A stretch of DNA of 64,000 bases, from the NCBI GenBank assembly GCA_008729055.1, contig SDUX01000007.1:6544356-6608355 (forward strand). The letters are read 5' to 3'. The notes under the pieces were generated by a model that did no database searches, was not told the DNA's origin, and worked only from the letters and a program-made list of their open reading frames with translations. The DNA comes from Pyropia haitanensis. Taxonomy: Eukaryota; Rhodophyta; Bangiophyceae; Bangiales; Bangiaceae. The position numbers and the translations under genes are program-made. Below, in pieces: positions 42,797 to 53,110 of this stretch (within the stretch, counting starts at the first letter, position 1; the number at the start of each line of letters is the position of its first letter).

Positions 42797-43636
42797 TCAC
42801 GCCGCCCCGGCCGCAGCGGGCGGCGGCCCCGCCCGCGGGGTCCGCGTCACCCACACGGGCGCCGCCGGGGTGGCCGCCCCAAGAGGCGCGCACAGAGTCG
42901 GGGCGGCAGCAAGGGGACGCCGCCGTGGCGCTCCCCCCCCCCTCCCCCCCCCGCCCCCCAGCGGTCGCCCGTCGCCGTCCACGAGCGCGACCGTGCAGGC
43001 GCCCAGGAGCGCCACCCACACGCGCTGGAGCGCCGCCGCTGCCACCCGCCGGCCGCCGCACGCGTGGGCGACCCCCCACCCCCAAAGCCAAACCGCCGCT
43101 TGTCCGCCCCGACCGCCCGCCACGAGCGCCCGCCGGGCGGCACGTACCGGGACGCCACAAATCCGCCTCGCCGTCCGCGTGGTCGGGCGCGCCGCGGTTG
43201 GCGTCGAGCGTCGAGAATCGCACCCGCCTCCCGTCGCTGGGGGCGGTCCAGCCCGGGTGGGCGGGGGCAGCGGCGGCGGCACCGCCGCCGACGCCGCCGC
43301 CAGCCGCGGCAGCGGCAGACGCGGCCACGTGGAAAGGCGCCCGCGCAAAGCGCCGGCCGGGGGTGGCACCGTACCACCAGAGGGCCTCGGCGCAGATGAC
43401 CCTCCAGCACCGGCAGCCCCGTCGTGGCGGGTGGCGTCGGGGAGGGCCGGCGCCGCCGCCAGCGCCGCCAGGGACACGAGCACCGTCGCCTCGGGGCGCC
43501 CCATGCAGGTGACGGTAAAGACGTCGGCGCCGCCCAGCGCCGCCGCCGCCGTCGTCACCACCCGCAGGGGCAGGCGCGCCACGCCGGGGGTGTGCAAGGC
43601 CGTCAGGAAGAGCAGCCGCGCAAGGCCAATGGATGG

Positions 43637-43685
<49 letters not shown>

Positions 43686-43793
43686 GGGGGGGGCGGCCCG
43701 CGGGCGACGGCTTGACCGCCCGCCGCCCCGGGGGGGCCCGCCCCGGGTGGCGGCACGACCGTCGCCCGCAGCTGCGGCCGTGGCGCCTGCGCC

Positions 43794-43828
<35 letters not shown>

Positions 43829-43992
43829 AACATATCACGGCGGCCCAGTGCCGGGGAATCGGCGGTCGACGCGCGCATCACGGCGCCACACAGTCGCCGC
43901 CGTCGGCAGCCCGCCGCCGGCCACCCCTACAACGGCGATGCGCGTGGCGGTCCGTGGCACGGAGGCCCCGGCAGCCGGTGCCATGACCCCCG
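42797..43992 (-). CDS. Unrecognised coding region, possible two-exon gene with frame breaks
   Basis: Several stretches here look like protein but match no family I know. Reading downwards on the minus strand from an ATG at 43983 gives MAPAAGASVPRTATRIAVVG and then VAGGGLPTAATVWRRDARVD, before a GT that could be a donor near 43853. Further on come ARLLFLTALHTPGVARLPLR, GGADVFTVTCMGRPEATVLV, WRVICAEALWWYGATPGRRF, DGRRVRFSTLDANRG and RVWVALLGACTVALVDGDGR, in successive frames shifted in the same direction as the homopolymer breaks of conserved genes nearby. The IAVVGVAGGG stretch recalls a dinucleotide-binding turn, and the repeated hydrophobic-Trp segments could be beta-propeller blades; both are guesses. 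Boundaries are approximate. Confidence 0.35.
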
Positions 43993-44651
43993 CGGGGGAT
44001 GTCACGGCGGCCGGTGGGCGCGGGCAGCCGACGAGGCGGGTTTGCCACGGCGGCTGCGGCGTCAATGGCGGGGGGGAGGGAACCGACGGGGGGACGGGGA
44101 AAGCGAGAGAGAACGGGGCGCACACGGCACGGGTTGGGGGCGTGGGGGGGAGCGGGGGAAGACGGAGGGGCGGCCGGCACCCTGGCGCCTGCCCTGCCGG
44201 GCGCCACCGCCACGTCCGAGTGCGCTGGATGCGCGTGGGCGCCCGCCCGTCGCGAGCCGGCCCGCGCGCCAGCCACGGCGAGTCCGAGTCGGGGCGCCGC
44301 CTCGAGCGAGAGTCCCTCCGCCGTCCCAGCACGGTTGTGCCGTGATGGATCGTGGAGAGGACACTTTCCGGATGAACGATCGTTCAAAGACGATGCCATT
44401 CAAAGACTATCTGAGAGGCTGATCCCGTCCCGCCGTTCCGCGCGTCGCACCCTCACGAACGCCCCTCCGAATGTCCTCTCTTGGCGGCCAATGTCCTCTG
44501 ACCGTCGCGTCGCTCGTGGCGGCCTGCCTCGACCCCTTGCCCGCGCCGCCACCCCTCTCCCGAGTCGCGGTACTGCTCTGCTTTGGTAACCCACCTCCAC
44601 ACCCCTTCCCCTCTTCCCCCGCCTGCCATCTCCCCCTCCCCGCCAACGAGA
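43993..44651. other. Intergenic region between divergent genes
   Basis: Plus-strand purine-rich sequence at 44060-44170 would be the leader of the minus-strand gene. C/T-rich leader of the DUF952 gene lies at 44545-44645. No further gene was seen. Confidence 0.5.
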
Positions 44652-45323
44652 ATGGGCGACCGCCCCCGCCCCGCGGCCACAGCCGCCGCCGCCGCAGCCG
44701 CCAGCCACACCACCATCTTCCACCTGGCGCCCGCTGCGGCCTTTTCCGCCGCCCGTGCCGCTCACGACGCGGCCTGCATCACCACGGCCGGTGGCGGTGG
44801 CGGTGGCGGTGGCGGTGGCGGCGACGGCGGTGACGGCGGCGGCGACGGCGGCGGCGGCGGCGGCGGCGGCAGCGTCGGCGGCGGGCGTGGCGACGCCACC
44901 GACGGCTACGCCCCGCCCGACCTCCCGGCCATCGGCTTTGTCCACTGCGCCGGGGACACGGCGACGCTGCTGCGCGTGGCCAACCACTTTTACGCCACCT
45001 CCCCGCCGGGGGAGTGGGTGGTGCTGGCGGTGACGGTGGCCGGCCTCCCGGCGGGGGCGCTGGTGTGGGAGGCCCCGGCGGGGGTGGGCGGCACGCCGCA
45101 CAGTGACGACGCAGTGGGCGGCGGTGGGGGGGGCGAGCGTAGGGGGGAGGGTGGCGCAGGGGGGGGCGAGGGGGTCGACGGCCCGGGGGGGGGGCGGTCT
45201 GGGCTCATGCCCCACGTGTATGGTCCGCTCCCATGGGCGGCGCTGGACGTCTACCCCGCCACCCGCGCCGCGGACGGCACGTTTACGAGCGTGGAGCGGC
45301 CGCTGCCGGCCGGCGGCGCCTAG
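44652..45323 (+). CDS. DUF952 family protein
   Basis: A 223-residue protein of the DUF952 family, small proteins of unknown biochemical role found in bacteria and some eukaryotes. The start at 44652 (ACGAGAATGGGC) follows a C/T leader. Family landmarks are TTIFHLAPAAAFSAARAAHD, then, after a Gly/Asp-rich insert of about 45 residues, IGFVHCAGDTATLLRVANHF, WVVLAVTVAGL, GALVWEAPAG and MPHVYGPLPWAALDVYP. The I-x-H-L, G-F-(I/V)-H-C, W-E and P-H-V-Y-G-P-L motifs of the family are all present. Two low-complexity Gly inserts lengthen it beyond the usual 110 residues. No introns. Confidence 0.88.
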   Translation: MGDRPRPAATAAAAAAASHTTIFHLAPAAAFSAARAAHDAACITTAGGGGGGGGGGGDGGDGGGDGGGGGGGGSVGGGRGDATDGYAPPDLPAIGFVHCAGDTATLLRVANHFYATSPPGEWVVLAVTVAGLPAGALVWEAPAGVGGTPHSDDAVGGGGGGERRGEGGAGGGEGVDGPGGGRSGLMPHVYGPLPWAALDVYPATRAADGTFTSVERPLPAGGA

Positions 45324-46434
45324 GAAAAAGACGCGTGCACGGCGGCCGCCGCGGCCGGCCCTGTCGGCGCCCGCCCCCGCGCGGTGTGCCCGCGAGTCCT
45401 ACCGCCCGTGGCCCCCCTCTGCCGGTGTGCACCCCCGCCCAGAGCGACAGCCGTCACCGCGCCGGTCGCCAGACTGGCGGGACAGCGGGCCGCTGCGCTG
45501 CGACCCCCGCACTCGCCAGGGACTCTACCGACGTGGGCGGGGTCGATGAAGGAGGGGAAGGGGGCGGCGGGAGGGGGGGGCTGCGCGCGGCCAGACCCGT
45601 GATAGGCAGCCACGGTACACGCGCCCTCCCCTCCCTACCCCTCTGCCCGGCCCCTGCGATCCGCTGCGGTTGCCGACGCGGGGCACGCCCGCGCGCAATC
45701 CGTGGCAATGGCGGCGGTAGCGGCACCAGCCCCTCTCCCTTGGGCGGTGGTCGTGGTCAGGGGGGTGCATGGCGGCTGGCGTGGTCGCGAGGACCGCCGC
45801 CGCAGCCACGCCCCGCACCCAGCCCACCTGGGCATGCGCCAGGCACATGGAGTGGGCAGGGCGTCCCTGCCGGTTCTGGACAGGGAGAGGGGGGGGTTGC
45901 CCCACCGGCAATGCCCCACCGCGGGAGAAGACGCCGCAAGAGTCGCTGCTCCCGCGCTTCCGTGGTGCACGGCGGTCCCCCCCGCCGTGACATCCTGCGG
46001 CGCTATCGCTCTTGTGGCGCGCACCGTCCACGGCGCTCTGCTAGCCAGTGCTGGTGCCTTCATTGTCTGGCTTGGGGAGCGCCAGACCCCCGAAGCGCCC
46101 CGCCCCTACTGGACACGTCGACCGCGTCATGCCGCGAAGTGGACGTCGTTCGAGGGGTCGAGTCCAATGCGTGTGACGTCACATCCCTTTTCAGGACGGC
46201 AAAGTGGTTCACTTTTGTCTACGATTTATGCATGGCATACAGCCAGCCCCCTCTGACGCCGCCACGCTGTCCTGCAGCCCGGACGCCGTGTTGCTCTCCG
46301 CCCCCAGTCCTGTCGTGCCTCTTGCCGCCCTCGCTGAGCTTTTCTTCATTCTTTCTGGCGTCGCCGCTGCCCCCTCCTCCCCCTCCTCGCCCGCTCTGCC
46401 CCCCGTCCACCTCCGTCCCCCCCCTCCTCTCCTC
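45324..46434. other. Intergenic region
   Basis: About 1.1 kb with no recognisable gene. The final 110 bases before 46435 are a C/T-rich leader. A B-box-like GTCGAGTCC at about 46159 lacks an A-box and stems and is not a tRNA. Confidence 0.55.
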
Positions 46435-47195
46435 ATGGGGCTGGGCGACGCGGTTGCGGCGGCGGAGGAGCTGGTGCTTACGGTCATCCGGTCGGTCGCC
46501 CACGCCATCGACACATTCCTCGGCTGGTTGCTGAGGCCGCTGGTGCTCCTCATCCGCGGGTTGATCATCGCGTGGGCGTGGGCGGCGTGGGCGGTGGCGC
46601 GCGCGTGGGAGCCGGTCGGCCGGTACGGCTGGCACGTGGTCGTGCTGTCGGTGATTGTGTGTACGTTGGGTGTGGGCGAGAGTCTTGTTGCCGCGGCGCC
46701 CTGCCGTATCTTTTTCTTTGTTCTTCTTCATTTGCTCTTGTTATTTTCAGGCGGGCGTGACGTGGGCAGGAGGGGAGGGGGGGCGCGGCGGCGGCGTCCC
46801 CACTTCCTCCTGGCACCCACCCTCCCTGCGGCCGGCGCGACCTTGCTGACCCCCCCCCCCCCCGGTGACGGCGCCTCCTGGCAGTCTCTCCCTGTGAACT
46901 CCCCCCCCTGCTTCCCCTTCCCTGTTCCCCCCCTCTCCCCCGCTTTTTTCTTTGTGCAGACAAGGTGGGCGGCCGCATCGGCCGCTGGCGCGCCGCCGTG
47001 GCCAGGGCCAAGGCGCACGAGGCGGCGGCGGCGGCCACGCCCGCCCGCCCCGTGCCCGCCGAGGTGGTCGCCCGCGGCGAGGCCGCGGCGGCGGCGGGCG
47101 CCGCGCGCCGCGCGGCAGCGGCGCGCGCAGCGGCGGCGGCGGCGCTGGCAGACCACGAGGCACGGTCGACGGCGGCGTTTTTGGCGCGCCGATAG
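46435..47195 (+). CDS. Small membrane protein, two exons (function unknown)
   Basis: Exon 1 is 46435-46660 and exon 2 is 46960-47195, with a 299-bp GTACGT...TTGTGCAG intron that joins a single base (T) to AC in phase, giving TAC. The spliced protein has 153 residues. It has two or three hydrophobic segments (IDTFLGWLLRPLVLLIRGLI running into IAWAWAAWAVARAW, and GWHVVVLSVIVY), followed by a basic amphipathic segment (GGRIGRWRAAVARAKAHEAA) and an Ala-rich helical tail ending STAAFLARR. A pyrimidine leader precedes the ATG and a G-rich trailer follows the stop, as in neighbouring genes. I do not recognise the family. An alternative AG at 46749-46750 (TTATTTTCAG) exists, but no donor follows it before 46960. 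Confidence 0.6.
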
Positions 47196-48702
47196 GGGGT
47201 CAAGAGGGGGGTGGGAGGGGCGGTTGGGTGAGCGGGGGGGGCTGTTGGGTGGGCGGGAGGGGGCGGGTTTTGGACGTGGGGCGGCGGGGAGGGTGGCGGA
47301 GGGGGGGATGGGTGTTGGCGGCGTGTTTTTGTTTTCTTTGTTGGTGTGTGTGGGTGTGTGCAACGGGGCTAGGGGTCGGTCCGTGTGGTGGCTGGACACA
47401 GAGGTCCTCGGCGTGGACCCTTGATGCCCTTTCCCTGACGGCGGCGCTGGGTCCCCCATGCTCCCTGTGGGGCGGTAGGAAGCGCCTGCGCTGTGGTGGT
47501 GCGCCCCTGGCGTGCCACTGCTCCATTGGCTCCATTGACGCGATGCTTCCAGCGGGCGCGGGCGGTACGTTCCAACTCATGGGGCAGGCGTCTGCGGCCA
47601 AGACAAGAGGCATACAAGAAGACGATAGACTGAACCCACACGCAAGATCCAAGGTACACGGTGTGTCCACCTTTTCCTTCTCACGGCTTGTACAGAGAGG
47701 TACAGAACGACGTCATGCGCGCGCTCTTGTGTCCTCAGTTCCCCCGGCTCGCTGTTTCTGCACGTCGCCTTGCTTGACGTGCGACACCTCGACTCACCTC
47801 CTTCCAGGCTGACCCGTCTACGTTCTCGTCAGGTCCCCGTCCGTCGCTATGCTGTTCTTCGAATGGTTCGCAGCCTGAAGCCGTATAGGGGATAGTGGAG
47901 AGAACACCCAGGCGAGGCACGGACGCGTACGCTTCGGTATTGCCCACCATTCTATCTCAAGGTGCCTTCTTCACCTCCGGTTGTATGGCAGGGCCATAGA
48001 ACGGGGAGTGGTCCGTTAATTTGTTGAATCTCAAAGCTTGGGCCATCAGCGGGGCTTGGGTACTTCTGTACAGCAAGGGGGAATCTGTTGAGCGTGCACA
48101 CGAGAGAGATCCTCTTTCCAAGCAAGGACACGCCCACGGGACGCTGACGGTGATCCGCGACCCAGCACCGACCGGTGCACCAGTGCCACGCTGGTCCTGC
48201 GGGGCGCGCACCCTGTGGTCGCCCGGCCCAGTGCCCCGTCCCCTCCCTCGCCCCTGTCCTCCACAGACCAGAGGCACCGTTGGTGCACGTGGCTAGCGTG
48301 CGCGGACGGGGCGTGTACGCCCCAAAGGCAGCCGGTCCTGGGCGGATCCGGCCCCACGGGGCAACACCCCCCCCACTGGACAGCGTTCCCCCTCGTGCAA
48401 CCGCGGGGTCGCCGTCTGCCCGGCGGCACGAGCGTGCGGCGCGGCGCCCCCCGCCCACCCCTTCACCCGGCTGTGGCGTGTGGCCACCGCGGTGCCTGGG
48501 ATTGCTCTCTCTCCCCCCCCGGCGCTCCTCGGCTGCGCGCCCTCCCCGTTCCCCCCCTCCCGCGCCCGACTCCCCTTTTCCTCTGCCTCGTTCTCCGTCG
48601 CTCGTTCTCCCTGGCTCGCCCTCACTCTGTGCACCCACTGCCCTCCCTCTCTCGGCTCCCGCGCGTGCACTTGCCCAACTCTGTGCCCCTTTGTGTAGAG
48701 GT
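47196..48702. other. Intergenic region
   Basis: G-rich trailer at 47196-47310 and a T-rich patch near 47325-47345, then mixed composition to 48500. C/T-rich leader with a TTTGTGTAG acceptor-like site lies just before the next ATG (48690-48699), so a 5' untranslated intron is possible. No gene was seen. Confidence 0.5.
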
Positions 48703-49605
48703 ATGGCCCCCGGGGACCCCGTGCCCGATGGCGAGCGGCCGCGCCCATTGCTCCCCATCCCGCGGGTGACCACGTCGGAGCTCAACCGCGCCATCCAGCG
48801 GGTGGACACGCCGCTGGTGGTGGACGCCGACTCGGAGGCGGACGCGATCACGCATGTGGACTCGATGCGGCTGACGAGCACCGGCGACGGCGGCAGCGCT
48901 GCCGGCAAGGAGCGTGGCGAGGACGCGGCGGACGCTGACGGGGGCAGCTGGGGGGACCTCCACGACGCCATCCAGCGGGTGGACACGTCGCCGGTGGTGG
49001 GCGCGACGGACTCCCCCGCGGGGCCCACCCCCGCCGCCGCTGCTGCTGCCACGCCGCCCGCCAGTGGCGACGACCCAGACGGAAAGGGCCAGAACAATAG
49101 CAACAACGACAACAGCAGCGACGGTGGTGGTGGCGGCAGCGGCGGCGGCGACAGCGACGGCACGGCAGCGGCCGGCGGGGGTGCCGCGCCTGGCGCGCCG
49201 GGCGCGACGGCGGCCAGCGGCCCGACGGCCGCTGTGCTGCGGCAGCGGCCGCCACGGCCGTCCAAGGCGCAGCTGCAACACATGCGGGCGGGTATGCTCG
49301 CCGCCCGCGCCGCGTCAGCGCTGAGCAGTGGCGGCGGCGGCGGAGGTGGCGGCGGTGGCGACGGAGCAAGCGGCGGCGGCGGGGTGGATGGTGGTGGCGA
49401 GGCGGGTGGCGGACGCGGGGGACGCAGCGGTGGCGGCGGCGGTGTGAGGATGCCGACGCCGCGGGTGGTCGTGGACGTGGACCCCGCCGAGGCGGTGGGG
49501 GTAGTGCAGACGCCAGGCCCCGGGGGGGCGGGCAGCCTTGCGCGTGCGCGCCCGCCGTCGGCCGGGGCGGCCCCGCGTGACCCGCTGCAGTCATTTGCAG
49601 AGTAA
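48703..49605 (+). CDS. Hypothetical protein with duplicated AIQRVDT motif
   Basis: A 300-residue acidic, probably disordered protein, not recognised. The start ATG at 48703 lies in GAGGTATGGC after a C/T leader. A motif occurs twice: ELNRAIQRVDTPLVV at about residue 27 and DLHDAIQRVDTSPVV at about residue 86, each followed by a short acidic stretch; DAITHVDS between them may be a degenerate third copy. The middle is Asn/Ser/Gly-rich. A helical segment AVLRQRPPRPSKAQLQHMRA and MLAARAASALSS follow near residues 180-205, then Gly runs, and the C-terminus is RMPTPRVVVDVDPAEAVGVV plus a Pro/Ser tail ending DPLQSFAE. No signal peptide or TM segment. Codon use matches the neighbours. Confidence 0.6.
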   Translation: MAPGDPVPDGERPRPLLPIPRVTTSELNRAIQRVDTPLVVDADSEADAITHVDSMRLTSTGDGGSAAGKERGEDAADADGGSWGDLHDAIQRVDTSPVVGATDSPAGPTPAAAAAATPPASGDDPDGKGQNNSNNDNSSDGGGGGSGGGDSDGTAAAGGGAAPGAPGATAASGPTAAVLRQRPPRPSKAQLQHMRAGMLAARAASALSSGGGGGGGGGGDGASGGGGVDGGGEAGGGRGGRSGGGGGVRMPTPRVVVDVDPAEAVGVVQTPGPGGAGSLARARPPSAGAAPRDPLQSFAE

Positions 49606-50636
49606 ATACGATACGGCGGCGGTGGGGGACGGGAGGTATGGGAGAGACGGCACGCAGGTTGGCGGTGAAGGACAGGGCCGAGGGGGGGGACGGGGTGCAC
49701 AGCGGGGGTGGCCACCCCCATTGCGGGCACCGTGGAACGGCCCGCTGGCCGGCCGGCTGACTGGCTTGTCCGGAGAGCGTTGCCGGCGAGGTGGGGGCGC
49801 GGGCGTTAGAGGCGCGGGCGCGGACGCGGGAGGCGCGACGTGACAACAACAAAGACAACACGGCCATGCTGCTTTGAAGCCGCCCCTGCAGTGCGTCTCG
49901 GGCCCGTCGCCGCCGCCGCCGCCTCTACCGCCCTCCCCCCCACTCCCTTCACCCCCCCGGGCACGTTCCCGCTCGTCCCCGACGTCCCCCACGCCTCCCC
50001 TCTACGCCGCCAGCAGATACGCGGCGGGACAACCGCCGCCCAGACGAGACCGCCCACGCAGGGCGGCAAAGGAGGGCCCGCTTCTCACCGACCCTTCCCC
50101 TACCCGCCGCTCGCCAACGGGCAGGCCGCCGCGACGGCTGCCCGCGGGCAGCTGACCCCGCACCTCGCCTCACCGCACATCGCGCCGCCCTCACTCTCTC
50201 GAAGGCGAGGGGCTGGCGCATCATCCCAATACACGGCGGTTCCTCCGTCGCCTCCCGCCTCAAGCGCTGCCATCCCCATCCCCTACTACTTCCAGCCGCC
50301 CCCCCCAACCAGTCCACCCCCCGCCTCTTCCCGGGCCCACCCTCCAACACGCCCACCGAACACGACATCGACCAGCATGGGGGCAACCTGCCGCGGTAAA
50401 GGGGCACCACCGCCACAAAGGGTAGAGCCACGGAGGACCTGCCGTGCATGGGGGTAAGACCGCGACCAGTACCCCCTCATCCCCACACGCAATCCCCTCC
50501 CGACGGACGCGCCGACGCGCCCAGTCGCCGCCGCCCTCGCCGGTCCGTCGCCGTTCGTGCCGTCGCCCTCGGCGGCCGACGCCCGCCGTCAGCCCGACGG
50601 CGACACCATCGTCGTGGGAGGGCGTGCGCGCGCTTC
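49606..50636. other. Intergenic region
   Basis: G-rich trailer after 49605 (49615-49720), then C-rich and mixed sequence. Reading frames are Arg/Pro/Ala-rich shadows. No gene was recognised. Confidence 0.5.
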
Positions 50637-51648
50637 TCAAAAGGGCAGCCGCCGCCGCAGCGCGGTCGCAGCATCGACGACCTTGGCCCACTCCCGCCGC
50701 AGGTCGTCCTCTGTTTGGGGGGGGCGGGTGGTCCGCAGTGGCCGGCACAAGGAAGCGGACACGAGTGGGGGGCAGCAGGCACAGGAAAAACGAAGGGAAC
50801 GGGCACCAGCAGCAACAACCAGGCAATAAATCCAAACAATCCAGTTGCTTGCATCACAAGCATGGCGGGCAAGGAAACGCGTGTCAGGGAGAGCTCAAGA
50901 CCGGCAGCAGAGACCTCCCCCGCATCAACCGCCCCAGGATGGTGAGACTGACGGCCGCCAGCACATGCGAGGAGGTGGAGCGGGCGGTGGCTGCCCAGCG
51001 GTCGCCACAGACACGCCAGACCTGAGACGCGTGGCGGCGCGGGGGAAGGGCGGCTGTGCCAGCCAAGCGTACCCGCAGACGCCAGGTTCCGTCGCGACTT
51101 GGCCGGCCGCTTGTCCTTGCCAAAGTGCCAGCCAAAGCCCTGTGGCCGATGGCGGAACCGGTACGGGGGTGGAAGGAAGGGAACTGGCAACGGCGCGTGG
51201 CACAGCAACACAGCAACCAGTGGGTCAGGGCGCGAGCTCAAGAGACGCCAGTAACAGAAAACACAGGGAAGGTAGTCACGCCCTCCCCTCCTCCTACACC
51301 TCTTCTGGCCCCTCCCTTCCCTCCCACCCACCCCATCCGCTCCCGCCATCCACCCATCTCTGCTCGGCCCCCGCCGCGCACCTGCCCAATGCCCGCGCCG
51401 ACGCCGACGCCCACCCCGCACCCTGCAAACGCGCGGGGCACCGCCCCCCCCGGCGCGGACCACTGGGAGCGCGGCCAGCCGAGCGCGAGGCCACACCCAA
51501 GCCCGACGCCGACGCCCGCCCCCGGCGGCGGCAGCCGCGCCGCCGCCGCCTTGACCGCGTCCACGCCGCGGACAATGCCGGCGGGGGCGCCAGACAGCTT
51601 GGGGGGGGGGGCCAGCAGCCGGCTGTCGAAGAACTCGCGAACACCCAT
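50637..51648 (-). CDS. Small glycine-zipper protein, multi-exon, 3' exon ambiguous
   Basis: Exon 1 (51648-51382) starts MGVREFFDSRLLAPPPKLSG and contains two Gly-zipper hydrophobic stretches, GAGVGVGLGCGLALGW and FAGCGVGVGVGAGIGQ, ending at a GTGCGC donor. Exon 2 (51139-51073) continues in phase as GFGWHFGKDKRPAKSRRNLA and ends at GTACGC. Two 3' exons fit the phase: 50990-50884, giving TARSTSSHVLAAVSLTILG and a stop, or 50710-50637, giving EDDLRREWAKVVDAATALRR and then RLPF stop. The second has the stronger codon bias of genuine exons here. The two may be alternatives, or 50990 onward may join 50710 through a weak donor. Paired G-x-G-x-G membrane stretches after a short amphipathic N-terminus recall small plant and algal organelle-envelope proteins, but I cannot name the family. 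The C/T-rich leader upstream of 51648 supports the start. Confidence 0.5.
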
Positions 51649-52979
51649 CGTCCGGGAAGGGGGGGGCGGGAGGGGAGAGGTTGATGGAGAGGGGCAAGGA
51701 GGGTCGCGCGGATGGGGGGGGGCGACGCGGGGCGATGGTGCGTCGCGAGGGCGACGGGCGCTGCGGCGCCGCGGCATGACTCGTCACTGCGATGGAGTCC
51801 GGAAGCCGAGCGGCGTCGACGTCATATCCATAGGGGTGTCACTTTACCGTCATGGACGAAGCTGGTGGGCAATCGCAAGGACTTGGTATCAAGTTGCGCG
51901 AGGTCGCTGGCGTAAATAAACATCCGCCCACACCCAAGACAGGGAGCCGCCTTGGTCGCCAATGTGCCTGTCAGTCGTCTCCCTCGCCTGCCCCCCCCCC
52001 CCGCATCACACCACCGCCGTCGCCAGTCTCCCCCCCCACGCTCGCTGCGGCGAGGAATAGGTGTACAGTACCCCCCCCCGTCGACCTCGCACCACAGGGT
52101 CGTGGCGTGAACGCCCCTTCCGCCCGCCCGGCGCGGTGGTGGACGCGCGTACAATGGCGGTCGGCACGGGGGGTGTGGGGCGCGGCGCGTCGCTGTCTTT
52201 CCAACCGGTGCTGCTGCAGCTACCACTGCCGCTGCCGCTGCCGCTACAATTGCCGCTGCTCCCGTCGCCGTGGCGTCGCGGGTAGGGGCCGCCTACGCCT
52301 GTCCGTCGTACGCTGGGGGGCCGTGGTGGCGCCACGGCGCCCGCTTTGGTCGGCTCCCCCTCGCCGCCGCAGACGGCGCTTGCGCCACCACGGGGTGTGC
52401 CCCCTTCCCACCAGTGCGGTCGCGGTGTGTGTGGTACGCGCGATACCGCCGCCGCCCCCCTTCCCTCCATCATATCCTCTCCCCCTCCGTCCGCGCTGTC
52501 ACCCCTGGTCGTTTTCGGCAACGGCTGCGCCGTGGTTGGCAGCAGCAGCAGGCGAAGGACCCCCCCCCCCACCCTCTTGAGGTGCGGGCGTCGAAAGACC
52601 ACCTGGGTAACCGGCGCTGCGAGGCCCCGCCACGGCGCGGAGCGCGCCGTCAGGGGGCGTGAGGGGGGTTTGGGGCAGGGGGGGGGTGGCGTGGGGTTCC
52701 TGTCTCCCCGTGTTGGCTACCCGTAACGCATCGAAGTGGGCGGGGTGGCAGGCGGTACGGTGGCCTACGCTGGTTTCCAACTCCGTCCCCTGTTGGGGAC
52801 GACTGTTGGCCTGGGGGTGTGCGTGCGCGCACCCGGGGGGTGGGGGGGGTGGAGGTGGTGGGGCGACGGGACGGTCTGCAGCTGGCGGCTGGTCACCGGT
52901 GGTATCGCGGTCGTGCTGGTCGGTGCGGGCGCCCCTTGGCGTTGCGAGGTACTGCGGAGTGCGTGGCGGCGGCCACGTG
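51649..52979. other. Intergenic region
   Basis: Plus-strand G/A-rich sequence to about 51740 is the leader of the minus-strand gene. A less GC-rich stretch follows at 51800-51930, then C-rich and mixed sequence. Short frames occur without motifs. A 5' exon of the next gene could lie here but cannot be placed. Confidence 0.45.
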
Positions 52980-53079
52980 ATGGAGCCGTCGCGGTGGGTG
53001 GGGATGGCGGCGGCGGCGCCCCGCCCCGATGATGCCTGTGGTGGTGGCGGTGGTGGCAGCGGCGGCGGCGGCAGCTGCG

Positions 53080-53110
<31 letters not shown>

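Noticed and set aside
46150..46170. GGTCGAGTCC resembling a tRNA B-box
   Set aside because: Nearest A-box-like sequence is over 100 bp away and no cloverleaf forms.
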